From Lewinellaceae bacterium (GTDB taxonomy: Bacteria; Bacteroidota; Bacteroidia; Chitinophagales; Saprospiraceae), in the NCBI GenBank assembly GCA_020636315.1, contig JACJYA010000006.1:124001-188000 (forward strand): a stretch of 64,000 bases of DNA, read 5' to 3'. Shown in pieces: positions 35,745 through 45,038 of this stretch. The notes beneath the pieces are model-generated. The model was given only the letters and a program-made list of their open reading frames with translations. It was not told the origin of the DNA and did no database searches. The translations under genes were made by a program, and so were the position numbers. The number at the start of each line of letters is the position of its first letter. Within the stretch, counting starts at the first letter, position 1.

Positions 35745-36755
35745 CTAACTGGCCGCTTCCATAATTGTTCGTTTCAGCAGCGTTTTGAACAGGTGGACCT
35801 TATAGCCGTTGTAGGCCAGAGGGGTGGCGCCTTCGAGGGCTTTTTCGGCAGCCTGTTCAATTACCTTTTCATTGATGGACTTGCCTTTCAGCACTTCCTC
35901 GGCGGATTCACGGCGCAGAGGAATAGGGGCTGCCGCTCCGAAAACGATGCGGGCATCCCGGCACTTTTTCCCATCCATTTGCAGCACTACCGCCACATCG
36001 CCCATGCTCCAGTCGTAGCTTTCCCGCTGCCCCTGTTTAATGTAGTGGGCGCGGGTGCTATCCTGAACCGGCGGCAGCATGATGTTGGTAATGATCTCCT
36101 GGTTGGTGGCCACATTTTCACAGGTGACATCTACATTGGAGGGGGTAAAGAATTCCGAAAGCGGGAGAACACGCTTACCTTCAGGGCCGGTCAGTTCTAC
36201 CTTGCCATCGTAAGCCACCAGGGCAGTAGCCAGAGAGGACGGGTGCACGCAAGGGCATACATTGGTCAGAAAAATGGAATGGAACTGATTCTGCCCGATC
36301 TGAGCAAAGCAGGTTGTTCCCCCTTTTTTCCGGCAGTGGTGGCCGTTGCTTCGGAAGTACCAGCAGCGAGGCCGCTGCATGAGGTTGCCTCCCATGGTGG
36401 CCATGTTGCGGATCTGAGGGGTGGCTGCGTGGGCGGCCGCCTGATACAAGGCCGGGTAGTGTTGTTTCACCTCTTTGCTCTTCTCCAGATCAGCGATGGT
36501 AACCATGGGGCCGAACTGCAGGCCTTTCTCTTTATCGAAGGAAAGCTTATCCAGCCCCGGTATGTTCTTCAGGTCGATCAACCTGCCCGGCTCCAGGATT
36601 CCCTCCTTGATGAGGTCGAGCAGGTCGGTGCCCCCTGCTTTGACGACCCTGGCCGAGCCGTCAGTTTTCTGCACCATTGCTTCCGGCACCGTGCTGTCCA
36701 TCATGTCCAGGGCTTCAGCGATGCTCGGCGCCTTTATATATTCAAAACGATTCAT
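35745..36755 (-). CDS. Aldehyde oxidoreductase FAD subunit (PaoB-like)
   Basis: This 336-residue protein has a CO dehydrogenase/xanthine dehydrogenase FAD-binding fold: VKAGGTDLLDLIKEGI in the first FAD segment and AATPQIRNMATMGGNLMQRPRC. An insertion with Cys residues in CWYFRSNGHHC, TTCF and NVCPC corresponds to the [4Fe-4S] insert of PaoB (YagS). This separates it from ordinary CoxM. It is the last gene of the pao-like operon, 33 bp after the Mo subunit. It moves electrons from the molybdenum subunit to an acceptor. Confidence 0.88.
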   Translation of the reverse strand: MNRFEYIKAPSIAEALDMMDSTVPEAMVQKTDGSARVVKAGGTDLLDLIKEGILEPGRLIDLKNIPGLDKLSFDKEKGLQFGPMVTIADLEKSKEVKQHYPALYQAAAHAATPQIRNMATMGGNLMQRPRCWYFRSNGHHCRKKGGTTCFAQIGQNQFHSIFLTNVCPCVHPSSLATALVAYDGKVELTGPEGKRVLPLSEFFTPSNVDVTCENVATNQEIITNIMLPPVQDSTRAHYIKQGQRESYDWSMGDVAVVLQMDGKKCRDARIVFGAAAPIPLRRESAEEVLKGKSINEKVIEQAAEKALEGATPLAYNGYKVHLFKTLLKRTIMEAAS

Positions 36756-36788
36756 ATCGGTTTTAATTTTTGCTTTAAAAAATCAAAT

Positions 36789-39233
36789 TCAGCTCACACC
36801 CAGAGCGGCCAGCACTTTCTGTGGCGTCAGGGGCAGTTCATACAGGCGTACGCCGATGGCATTATAAACCGCATTGGCGATGGCTCCGGCAGTAGGGATA
36901 TTTGCCGGTTCGCCGATCCCGGAGGCGTCGGTGCTGGAGAAAGCTCCGTAATGTTCGATGAGCACCGTTTCGATCTGGGGGATCTCTTTCGAATACGGCA
37001 GCTTATACTGTTCGAGGTTGGCATTGACCTGATAGCCGGTGTTGAGGTCCAGGATGCGGTCTTCATAAAGCGCATAACCAATGCCCATGATGACACCGCC
37101 GTTGATCTGGCTTTCCACCTGAAGAGGGTTCAGCGGGCGGCCGCAGCTGTGAGCTGCAACGACGCGCTCCACTTTGATAAAGCCCGTTTCCGTATCCACC
37201 AGCACTTCGGCAAACTGTACCGACCCGAGGCGGCCATACCCGATACCGTTTCCGATCTCGAACCCGCCGTAGTCATCCGGGCGGCTCGCCGTGGCCATCA
37301 CCTGGTTGGTGCGCATTTTTTTGGTTGCTTCGCCGAAAGACATCTTTTTGGAGCTGTCGGTTTTGGAAAAGACCTCACCGTTCTTCATATCCAGGTCGGA
37401 GAGTTCAACATCCCAGGCGCCGGCCACCTGCCCCAGTAATTCCATTTTGGCTTTATACGCTGCATTGCGGACAGCAGGAGTGATGGAGCCGGCCGTAACA
37501 CTACCGCCGGAACCCGGCCCGTCGGGATACAGCGTATCGCCGATCTTGACGGTGATGTCTTCCGCCATCAGGCCCAGCTCTTCGGCAACTACCTGAGCGA
37601 GGATGGTCTTGGTGCCTGTTCCGATATCCTGAACGCTGGACATTATCGCCACCGAACCGTCCTTATTGATGCGGACCGTGGCAGAGCTGTTGAGGTTGAT
37701 GAAACGTGTCCAGTGCCCCTGCGCCATGCCGAATCCCCGCTTGATGGGGCCGGGGTCGGAACCCGGTTTTTTATACTTCCAGCCGAAGGCTTCCGCTCCT
37801 TTCATGCGCTGAATCTTGCGGACTTCATGTTTGTCAATGAGGTCCCGGTATTTCACGGGGTCCATTCCCAGGCGCTCGGCAGCTTCATCGATCATTTGCT
37901 CCAGGGCAAAGACACCCTGAACGTTTCCCGGCGCCCGGAAAGCAGCGCCCGGCCCGGCGTGGGTAAACACATCGTACTGGGCCGTTCGGAAGTTCGGGCA
38001 TTCGTACATATCCTGAGCAACCCGCCCAACGCCGGCGCCCAGGCCAACGCCTGCCGTACCGTAGGAAGTGAGGTCTATAGCCGTGATCTTGCCGTCGTTC
38101 CTGAATCCCATTTTAAGCATCTGGTGGGAATTCGGGCGGTTACCGGCAGAGAGGTGCTCTTCCTCCCGATCGAGCATCAGCTTCACCGGCCGGCCGGCTT
38201 TTTTGGAAAGCATGGTGGCCATTACGCCAAAGTGGCCGGCGCCGAATTTGGACCCGAAACCACCACCCATATATTCGGTGATTACCCGAACTTTGCTTTT
38301 GGGCAGGCCGAAAAGCTCGGCCAGGTCGTCCCGAACACCGGCAGTATTCTGGGTAGAAGCATAGACCGTAAGCAGGTCCGGCTGCCAGTCGGCCACTACG
38401 CCATGTGTTTCCAGGCAGCAGTGAGTCTGAACCTGGGTGCGGTATTCCTTCTCCAGGACGAAGTCCGCCTCAGCAAAGCCCTTTTCAACATCGCCCCGGG
38501 GCCCTCCCAGGAAGCTGCCCGTCGTTGGGCCGCGGAGGTTGCCCTTTTGTTCATCAGCAGCTTTGACGCCGACGTCCCCCTCATTGCCTCCATCTTCGAT
38601 CACCTCTTCAAATACGATGGGGGCGCCCTTCTTACGGGCCTTGTCCAGTTCGAGAACAAAGGGTTTGGTTTCGTATTCAACTTTAATGAGCTTCACTGCT
38701 TCGTTGGCAATGTACTGAGACTCGGCAGCTACTGCTGCAATAGGCTGCCCGACATAGCGAAGCCGGGGCAGCTGATCCATATTATAAGTTTCCGCCGGGG
38801 CATCGTGGCCGCTGTCTCGTTCTACCGAACCTCCGGGCTCCATGAGCAATACATGGACTGCACGGACGCCGGGGTAGCGGCGCGCCGCCGAAACATCCAG
38901 AGATTTGATAATGGCATGAGGATGAGGAGACCGCAGGAATTTGCCGAATAGCATACCCGGTAGTTGTATATCGGCAGTATATTTGGCGGCGCCCGTCACC
39001 TTATAAATGGCATCAACGCGTTTGGTGCGCTTGCCAAGAACGTTCAGCTTTTCATTAATGGGTAAGGCCGGCGGTTCATCTATCGATACTTCCCGCTCCA
39101 TTTCCGTAAGGTTGTGCCCGGGCACGCCGTAGGGAAGTTTCACCTTTTTAGAATAAAGGTGCTTTACCGGGCCGTGCGCTTCGGTATCCGGCGCAACCGG
39201 TAAAACTATTTTCTTTTTATTGGGATTGGCCAT
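36789..39233 (-). CDS. Molybdenum cofactor subunit of aldehyde oxidoreductase (PaoC-like)
   Basis: The 814-residue xanthine-oxidase-family large subunit contains the expected landmarks: GAAKYTADIQLPGMLFGKFLRSPHPHA, TQVQTHCCLETHGVVADW, MGGGFGSKFG, PGNVQGVFALEQMIDEAA, QDIGTGTKTILAQ and, near the end, SGIGEPANIPTAGAIANAVYNAIG with the catalytic Glu. It is longer than PaoC by an N-terminal extension of about 60 residues and an insert near 220-250. No Tat signal is visible, so it probably hitchhikes with PaoA to the periplasm. The chaperone XdhC/PaoD is not nearby. Confidence 0.9.
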   Translation of the reverse strand: MANPNKKKIVLPVAPDTEAHGPVKHLYSKKVKLPYGVPGHNLTEMEREVSIDEPPALPINEKLNVLGKRTKRVDAIYKVTGAAKYTADIQLPGMLFGKFLRSPHPHAIIKSLDVSAARRYPGVRAVHVLLMEPGGSVERDSGHDAPAETYNMDQLPRLRYVGQPIAAVAAESQYIANEAVKLIKVEYETKPFVLELDKARKKGAPIVFEEVIEDGGNEGDVGVKAADEQKGNLRGPTTGSFLGGPRGDVEKGFAEADFVLEKEYRTQVQTHCCLETHGVVADWQPDLLTVYASTQNTAGVRDDLAELFGLPKSKVRVITEYMGGGFGSKFGAGHFGVMATMLSKKAGRPVKLMLDREEEHLSAGNRPNSHQMLKMGFRNDGKITAIDLTSYGTAGVGLGAGVGRVAQDMYECPNFRTAQYDVFTHAGPGAAFRAPGNVQGVFALEQMIDEAAERLGMDPVKYRDLIDKHEVRKIQRMKGAEAFGWKYKKPGSDPGPIKRGFGMAQGHWTRFINLNSSATVRINKDGSVAIMSSVQDIGTGTKTILAQVVAEELGLMAEDITVKIGDTLYPDGPGSGGSVTAGSITPAVRNAAYKAKMELLGQVAGAWDVELSDLDMKNGEVFSKTDSSKKMSFGEATKKMRTNQVMATASRPDDYGGFEIGNGIGYGRLGSVQFAEVLVDTETGFIKVERVVAAHSCGRPLNPLQVESQINGGVIMGIGYALYEDRILDLNTGYQVNANLEQYKLPYSKEIPQIETVLIEHYGAFSSTDASGIGEPANIPTAGAIANAVYNAIGVRLYELPLTPQKVLAALGVS

Positions 39234-39305
39234 AATTTCATTTTTTTCTTTAGCCGGGCTGCTTAACCCGGAATGTTTTGGAATAACAGAAGGGCAGAGG
39301 CCGCA

Positions 39306-39947
39306 TCATTTCATCTTTTTGGCTGCGGCCAGAGTAGCATCGAAAACCTTCGGGTAGGTGCCACAACGGCAAAGGTTGCCGCTGGTGGCCAGTTTGACGT
39401 CATCGAGCGAGGGGTTGGGGTTGCGCTCCAGGAGGCCGGCGCAGCTCATGACCATACCGGGTGTACAGAAGCCGCACATGGAGGCGTCATGTTCTATAAA
39501 GGCTTCCTGTACCGGATGCAATTCTCCGTCTTTGGCGAGGCCTTCCACCGTGGTAACTTCGCGGCCGTCCACGTCCACGGCCAGCGTCATGCAGGAATTG
39601 ACGGGCGTGCCGTCCACCCAGACGGTGCATGCCGAGCAGGAGCCCCGATCGCAGACCACTTTGGTTCCGGTGAGGTGCAGGTGTTCGCGCAGGGCATCGG
39701 CCAGGGTGGTGCGCGGCTCTATCCAGAGGGTTCGCTGCTGGCCATTGACCGTAAGGCTGACCTCTGTTTCTCCGGGGCCCATGAGGGCCGTTTTGGCAGG
39801 AGCCGGCTCCGCTGGTTTAAAACTCAGCATGCCCGAAGCCAAAGCTACGGTGCCTGCCGTGGTCATACCGGCTCCCCGCAGAAATGCCCGCCTGGAAACA
39901 CCTTGTTTCTTTTTCTCAGGCGATCTTTCTTTGGAATCGTTCTTCAT
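39306..39947 (-). CDS. 2Fe-2S subunit of aldehyde oxidoreductase (PaoA-like), Tat-exported
   Basis: The ATG at 39947 gives a twin-arginine signal (SRRAFLRGAGMTTAGTVALASG). A plant-type [2Fe-2S] domain follows (CDRGSCSACTVWVDGTPVNSC), and a second [2Fe-2S] helical domain has CGFCTPGMVMSCAGLL and CRCGTYPKV. It is the first gene of the operon. The order is A, C, B, unlike paoABC of E. coli. The Tat signal points to a periplasmic enzyme that detoxifies aldehydes. Confidence 0.92.
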   Translation of the reverse strand: MKNDSKERSPEKKKQGVSRRAFLRGAGMTTAGTVALASGMLSFKPAEPAPAKTALMGPGETEVSLTVNGQQRTLWIEPRTTLADALREHLHLTGTKVVCDRGSCSACTVWVDGTPVNSCMTLAVDVDGREVTTVEGLAKDGELHPVQEAFIEHDASMCGFCTPGMVMSCAGLLERNPNPSLDDVKLATSGNLCRCGTYPKVFDATLAAAKKMK

Positions 39948-40397
39948 GATTCTTTTTTTGGTTGTTGGTAGAATAGGATATTTTTCGAAGGATGATAAAA
40001 ATACAAAAATTTGCACCGGTTTGGAAGTGTTGCCTGAATTAAGTGGAGGGTAAACTGCCTGCAACCAGGCTTACACTTTTTTCAGGCTCCGGCCGCAATC
40101 AACCTGGAGCAGGGCGCCATTTATCGGAAGCGTTTTTTTTCAGGCCTTGTGCCTTTCAAAGATATCGAAAGGCAAACTGGCCCCGGGAGGGGAAAATTGC
40201 TAAGTCAATGCCCGAATGCATATTACTTCAATCCAGAGCCTGTGATAACCCGGGGCTTCTCCGATTGTCAGCCTGACTGGAATTCAAATAACATTTGTGT
40301 GTAAACAACAGAATTCAACAATTATTTTACATTTTTAAATTTCTCTACTATATTAGTCGGCAATTCAGAGAAAAAAACCAAAAAACGTTAACAGATT
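39948..40397. other. Divergent intergenic region
   Basis: These 450 bp lie between the pao-like operon and the GltD-like/2-oxoacid oxidoreductase operon. No convincing gene is present. The last 100 bp are AT-rich (TTTTACATTTTTAAATTTC and TATATTAG), fitting a promoter for the plus-strand operon. No clear operator palindrome was found. Confidence 0.35.
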
Positions 40398-42200
40398 TTG
40401 AAACCGACGAACATCCAGGATCCGGAATATTTCCATAAAGTGGTGGACTGCCAGTATGCCTGCCCGGCCCATACCCCGGTGCCGGAGTACATCCGGCTGA
40501 TCGCCGCCGAACGCTATACGGAAGCCTACATGGTCAACTGGGAATCCAACGTTTTTCCCGGCATTCTCGGGCGCACCTGTGACCGGCCCTGCGAGCCGGC
40601 ATGCCGCCGCGGAAGGATAGAAGAAGAACCAGTGGCCATCTGCCGCCTCAAGCGGGTGGCCGCCGACAATAAAGAGGAAGTCAGGCACCTGATGCCCGCC
40701 ATTCCCGAAAAGAAGAATGGCAGGAAGATCGCCCTCATCGGCGGCGGGCCGGCCTCCCTGACGGTTGCCCGCGACCTGGCGCCGCTGGGCTATGAGATCC
40801 ATTTGTACGATGAATGGGATAAGGGCGGCGGAATGATGCGCACCCAGATCCCCGCCTTCCGCCTGCCGGAGTCCGTCCTGGACGAAGAAGTGGACTACAT
40901 ACTCGATATGGGAATTCATACCCATTTCAACAATTATGTAGAAAGCATGAAGGAAGTCCTGGAAAAGGACTACGACGCCATTTTTGTGGGTACGGGAGCT
41001 CCCAAAGGGCGGGATCTCAACCTGCCCGGCCGGCAGGAAGCCGGCCCCAGGATACATATCGGCATTGAGTGGCTGGCCAGTGTGGCCTTCGGGCACACCA
41101 CCAGGATCGGGAAAAAGGTCATCATCCTTGGCGGTGGCAATACTGCCATGGATTGCTGCCGTACCTCCCGCCGCCTGGGGGGAGAGGATGTAAAAGTAGT
41201 AGTCCGCAGCCCGTTCAAGGACATGAAGGCTTCTCCCTGGGAGATCGAAGACGCCCAGCGGGAAGACATTCCCATCCTCAATAACATGCCGCCCAAGAAA
41301 TTTGTCGTGGAGAACGGCAAGCTCAAAGGGATAATTTTCGGCAAAGTGGCCGCCATCTACGATGAGAACGGCAAGCGCAGCCTGATCCCTACCGGCGAGC
41401 CCGATGTCTTTATCGAGGCCGATGACGTCATTATAGCCATCGGGCAGGACAATGCTTTTCCCTGGATCGAACGTGACCTGGGCATCAAGTTCGGTAAGTG
41501 GGACCTGCCGGTAGTAGATAAAACCACCTTCCAGTCCACTCTCGACCGGGTCTTCTTCGGGGGGGATGCCGCCTTCGGGCCGGAGAATGTGATCACCGCG
41601 GTAGCCCACGGCCATCAGGCGGCGGTCTCTATCGACCTGTTTTGCCGGGGAGAGTCGGTCTATAACCGGCCGGCGCCTTACACCAACCTGGTCAGCCAGA
41701 AAATGGGCATCCATGAGTGGAGTTATGACAGCCCCGTGGTCGTTGACCAGCGCTATCTGGTGCCTCACGCTGAAAAAAAAGTGGCGCTCTCGAACCGGAA
41801 GGTGGAGGTTGAACTTGGATTTGACAGGCCGACGGGGTTCAAAGAGGCCCAGCGCTGCCTGAACTGCGATGTACAAACCGTTTTTAATACCAGCCGTTGC
41901 ATCGAGTGTGATGCCTGTATGGACATTTGCCCGACTTCCTGCATCACCTTTACCACCAACGGAGAAGAGGACGGCCTGCGCGCCCGGCTGCTGGCTCCGG
42001 CCAACAATACCGAGCAGGACCTCTATGTCTCCGAAAACCTGCCCACCGGCAGAGTAATGGTTAAAGATGAGGACGTTTGCCTGCATTGCGGCCTTTGCGC
42101 CGAGCGTTGCCCCACCGCGGCCTGGGACATGCAGAAATATTTGTACCAAGTGACAAAAGCAACACCAATATGGAACATATCCGAGCAGTCAACGATATAG
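40398..42200 (+). CDS. GltD-like FAD/iron-sulfur oxidoreductase with ferredoxin tail
   Basis: This 600-residue protein starts at TTG (LKPTNIQDPEYF if read literally), since no ATG or GTG is available in the region. The N-terminus carries the GltD-type Cys sets (CQYACPAHTP and CDRPCEPACRRG). A Rossmann FAD motif IALIGGGPASLTVARD and an NADPH motif KVIILGGGNTAMDCCRTSRRLGG follow. The C-terminal domain has two [4Fe-4S] ferredoxin motifs starting at Cys501 (CIECDACMDICPTSC) and Cys561 (CLHCGLCAERCP). It overlaps the oxidoreductase alpha gene by 31 bp, so it probably passes electrons between NAD(P)H, ferredoxin and the 2-oxoacid enzyme. Confidence 0.85.
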   Translation: MKPTNIQDPEYFHKVVDCQYACPAHTPVPEYIRLIAAERYTEAYMVNWESNVFPGILGRTCDRPCEPACRRGRIEEEPVAICRLKRVAADNKEEVRHLMPAIPEKKNGRKIALIGGGPASLTVARDLAPLGYEIHLYDEWDKGGGMMRTQIPAFRLPESVLDEEVDYILDMGIHTHFNNYVESMKEVLEKDYDAIFVGTGAPKGRDLNLPGRQEAGPRIHIGIEWLASVAFGHTTRIGKKVIILGGGNTAMDCCRTSRRLGGEDVKVVVRSPFKDMKASPWEIEDAQREDIPILNNMPPKKFVVENGKLKGIIFGKVAAIYDENGKRSLIPTGEPDVFIEADDVIIAIGQDNAFPWIERDLGIKFGKWDLPVVDKTTFQSTLDRVFFGGDAAFGPENVITAVAHGHQAAVSIDLFCRGESVYNRPAPYTNLVSQKMGIHEWSYDSPVVVDQRYLVPHAEKKVALSNRKVEVELGFDRPTGFKEAQRCLNCDVQTVFNTSRCIECDACMDICPTSCITFTTNGEEDGLRARLLAPANNTEQDLYVSENLPTGRVMVKDEDVCLHCGLCAERCPTAAWDMQKYLYQVTKATPIWNISEQSTI

Positions 42201-44020
42201 TTGTCCGGTTCGCCAATGTGAACGGTACCGGTTCTGCCAGCGCCAACAACATGTTTGCCAAGGCCATCTTCCGGATGGGCATACCGGTAACGCCCAAGAA
42301 TATCTTCCCTTCCAACATTCAGGGGCTGCCAACCTGGTACGAGGTTCGGATCAGTGAAAAGGGGTATCTCGGAAGGCGGGACGGGGTGGACCTCATGGTC
42401 TGTGTCAACCCGCAAAGCATGGCGCGGGACGTGGAAAGCGTAAAACCGGGAGGATATTTTGTTTACGACAATACCAAAAAGCTCCACCCGGAGTTTATCC
42501 GGGAAGATATTCACTACATCGGCATCCCTATGACGGCAATGGCGATGAAGCACTACAGCGACCCGCGGCAGCGGCAGCTGTTCAAGAACGTGATCTACGT
42601 CGGAGCGCTATCAGCTCTGCTGGATATCGAAATGGAGGTGCTGAAAGGCATTATCGAAGGCCAGTTCCAGCGGAAGCAAAAGCTGATCGCGCCCAACTTC
42701 AAGGCGCTGGAACTCGGGGAAAGCTACGTCCATGAGCACTTTGAATACCCCCTTGGGATTCGTTTGGAAAGGCGGGACAATGTTGGAGACCAGATCCTCA
42801 TCGACGGCAACACGGCCTGTGCACTCGGCGCTATCTACGGGGGTGCGACGGTAGCGGCCTGGTATCCCATTACGCCTTCTACTTCAATTGTCGGGGCGTT
42901 TGAAAAATACGCGCATAAACTTCGCATCGATCCGGAAAGCGGCAAAAACCGGTATGCGATTGTGCAGGCCGAAGACGAACTGGCCGCCATGGGAATGGTC
43001 ATCGGTGCATCCTGGAATGGCGCGCGGGCGTTCACGACCACCAGCGGGCCGGGCGTTTCTCTGATGAGCGAATTCCTGGGCCTGGCCTATTTCGCTGAGA
43101 TCCCGGCAGTGCTGGTCAACGTGCAGCGGGGCGGCCCATCGACGGGCATGCCGACCCGCACCCAGCAGCCGGACCTGCTCTCTTCAGCCTACGCCTCTCA
43201 CGGAGATACGCGCCATGTGCTGTTGTTTCCCAGTTCGCCGGCGGAGTGTTTCGAATTTATGGCCAAAGCTTTTGACCTGGCCGACCGCCTGCAGACCCCC
43301 ATCATCCTCATGTCGGACCTGGACCTGGGCATGAACGACCACGTATCACCTCCACTGAAATGGGACGACGACAGCCGGTATGACCTGGGCAAAGTACTGA
43401 GCGCTGAAGAACTGGAGAAAATGGAGGAGTTCGGCCGTTATCTGGATGTCGATGGAGATGGTATCCCTTACCGGACCATACCTGGTACGCACCCGACCAA
43501 AGGCTCATTTTTTACACGCGGTACTTCAAAAGACGAATATGCCCGCTACACGGAGAATGGAGCGGCTTATGTACGCAATGTCGATCGCCTGCTGAAAAAA
43601 TGGGAAACGGCCAAAGAATATGTCCCGGCGCCAGAGTTTTACCAGGAGAAGAACGACAACCCCTATGGCCTGATCTTCTTTGGCACAACAACCTACGCGG
43701 CCCTGGAAGCTATGGAACTCCTGAGGGAAAAGGGCATCGCTCTTGATGCCATGCGCCTGCGTGCTCTACCCTTCAATAAGGAAGTCCGCCGTTTCATCGA
43801 TGAACACGAGCAGGTATTTGTGGTGGAACAGAACCGCGATGCCCAGCTCCGTAGCCTTTTGATCAACGAGATGGACCTTTACCCCCGGCAGCTCATTTCG
43901 GTATTGAACTATGATGGACAGCCTATCTCCGCCGATACGATCGAGCAACAGGTTATTGAAAAACATCCAAAAGAAAAGCAAAAAGATGACATACATAAAG
44001 CCGAAGTTCCGGCATCCTGA
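42170..44020 (+). CDS. 2-oxoacid:ferredoxin oxidoreductase, fused gamma-alpha subunit
   Basis: From the ATG at 42170 the 616-residue protein has an N-terminal gamma domain (NVNGTGSASANNMFAKAIFR and MGIPVTPKNIFPSNIQGLP). The alpha pyrimidine-binding domain follows (WYPITPSTSIVGAFEKY, VQAEDELAAMGMVIGASWNGARAFTTTSGPG, AVLVNVQRGGPSTGMPT) and then a C-terminal domain. This matches KorA-like subunits of 2-oxoglutarate or 2-oxoacid ferredoxin oxidoreductases. The start overlaps the GltD-like gene, and the end overlaps the beta gene by 35 bp. The preferred 2-oxoacid cannot be proven from the sequence. Confidence 0.88.
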   Translation: MEHIRAVNDIVVRFANVNGTGSASANNMFAKAIFRMGIPVTPKNIFPSNIQGLPTWYEVRISEKGYLGRRDGVDLMVCVNPQSMARDVESVKPGGYFVYDNTKKLHPEFIREDIHYIGIPMTAMAMKHYSDPRQRQLFKNVIYVGALSALLDIEMEVLKGIIEGQFQRKQKLIAPNFKALELGESYVHEHFEYPLGIRLERRDNVGDQILIDGNTACALGAIYGGATVAAWYPITPSTSIVGAFEKYAHKLRIDPESGKNRYAIVQAEDELAAMGMVIGASWNGARAFTTTSGPGVSLMSEFLGLAYFAEIPAVLVNVQRGGPSTGMPTRTQQPDLLSSAYASHGDTRHVLLFPSSPAECFEFMAKAFDLADRLQTPIILMSDLDLGMNDHVSPPLKWDDDSRYDLGKVLSAEELEKMEEFGRYLDVDGDGIPYRTIPGTHPTKGSFFTRGTSKDEYARYTENGAAYVRNVDRLLKKWETAKEYVPAPEFYQEKNDNPYGLIFFGTTTYAALEAMELLREKGIALDAMRLRALPFNKEVRRFIDEHEQVFVVEQNRDAQLRSLLINEMDLYPRQLISVLNYDGQPISADTIEQQVIEKHPKEKQKDDIHKAEVPAS

Positions 44021-45038
44021 GCTTCCGAAAAACAAGATCGGTTACGCCAAGGCGGATTATGAAGGCGCCATTTCCACTCTGTGTGGCGGTTGTGGCCATG
44101 ACTCCATCAGCGCGGCCATCGTACAGGCCTGCTATGAGCTTTCTATCGAGCCCCACAAGCTTGCCAAGCTTTCGGGTATCGGTTGTTCTTCAAAAACGCC
44201 TACGTATTTCCTGAGTAATTCTCACGGTTTCAACGCCGTTCACGGCCGCATGCCGTCTATCGCTACCGGCGCCAATATGGCCAACCGGAATCTGATTTAC
44301 CTGGGAGTATCCGGCGACGGTGATTCGGCCTCCATCGGGATGGGCCAGTTCGTACACGCCATCCGGCGCAACGTGAACATGGTGTATATCGTGATGAACA
44401 ATGGTTGCTACGGGCTGACCAAAGGGCAAAACTCCGCCACGGCCGATATCGGGTCCGTAAGCAAGGGGGGGTCTGAGAACCGGTATCCGGCCATCGACCT
44501 CGTCGGTATGGCGCTGGAACTGGGCGCTACTTTCGTAGGCCGGAGTTTTTCGGGGGATAAAACCCAACTCGTTCCCCTGATCAAAGCAGCCATGTCGCAT
44601 CCCGGCTTTGCGCTGCTGGATGTTGTATCGCCTTGTGTTACGTTCAATAACAAACCCGAATCGACCAAGTCTTACGACTATGTTCGGGCACATCTGGAAG
44701 CTACCGCCACCCTGGATTTTGTGCCGGAAAAAGAGGAGATCACCGTAAGCTACCCGGAAGGAGATTCCGCCCATGTAGAATTGCACGACGGCTCCGTGAT
44801 CCATTTGCAAAAGCTGGCCCCAAACTGGAACCCCACCGACCGGTATTCGGCCGTCAACCGCCTGCTGGAAGCTAAAATGAAGGGGGAAGTGCTTACCGGG
44901 CTGCTTTACATTGACCCCAAAAGCCAGGAAATGCACGAATTGGAGAATACGGTAGCCCGGCCCTTGAATACCTTGAGAGAGGAAGAACTCTGCCCGGGGC
45001 AGGAGGCTCTGGAGAAGATCAATGCTTCGTTCAGATAA
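43986..45038 (+). CDS. 2-oxoacid:ferredoxin oxidoreductase beta subunit
   Basis: This 350-residue TPP-binding subunit has LCGGCGHDSIS near the N-terminus (cluster Cys), LSGIGCSSKTPTYF, and the TPP motif GVSGDGDSASIGMGQFVHAIRRN ending in IVMNNGCYGLTKGQNSATAD. These are typical of KorB. The ATG at 43986 is used; a longer frame from 43911 lies inside the alpha gene. Three overlapping genes imply a fixed stoichiometry. Hairpin and AT-rich sequence follow. Confidence 0.9.
   Translation: MTYIKPKFRHPELPKNKIGYAKADYEGAISTLCGGCGHDSISAAIVQACYELSIEPHKLAKLSGIGCSSKTPTYFLSNSHGFNAVHGRMPSIATGANMANRNLIYLGVSGDGDSASIGMGQFVHAIRRNVNMVYIVMNNGCYGLTKGQNSATADIGSVSKGGSENRYPAIDLVGMALELGATFVGRSFSGDKTQLVPLIKAAMSHPGFALLDVVSPCVTFNNKPESTKSYDYVRAHLEATATLDFVPEKEEITVSYPEGDSAHVELHDGSVIHLQKLAPNWNPTDRYSAVNRLLEAKMKGEVLTGLLYIDPKSQEMHELENTVARPLNTLREEELCPGQEALEKINASFR

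Noticed and set aside
36789..37100. Short minus-strand frames within the Mo subunit
   Set aside because: They are frame shadows of the large subunit and have no start context.
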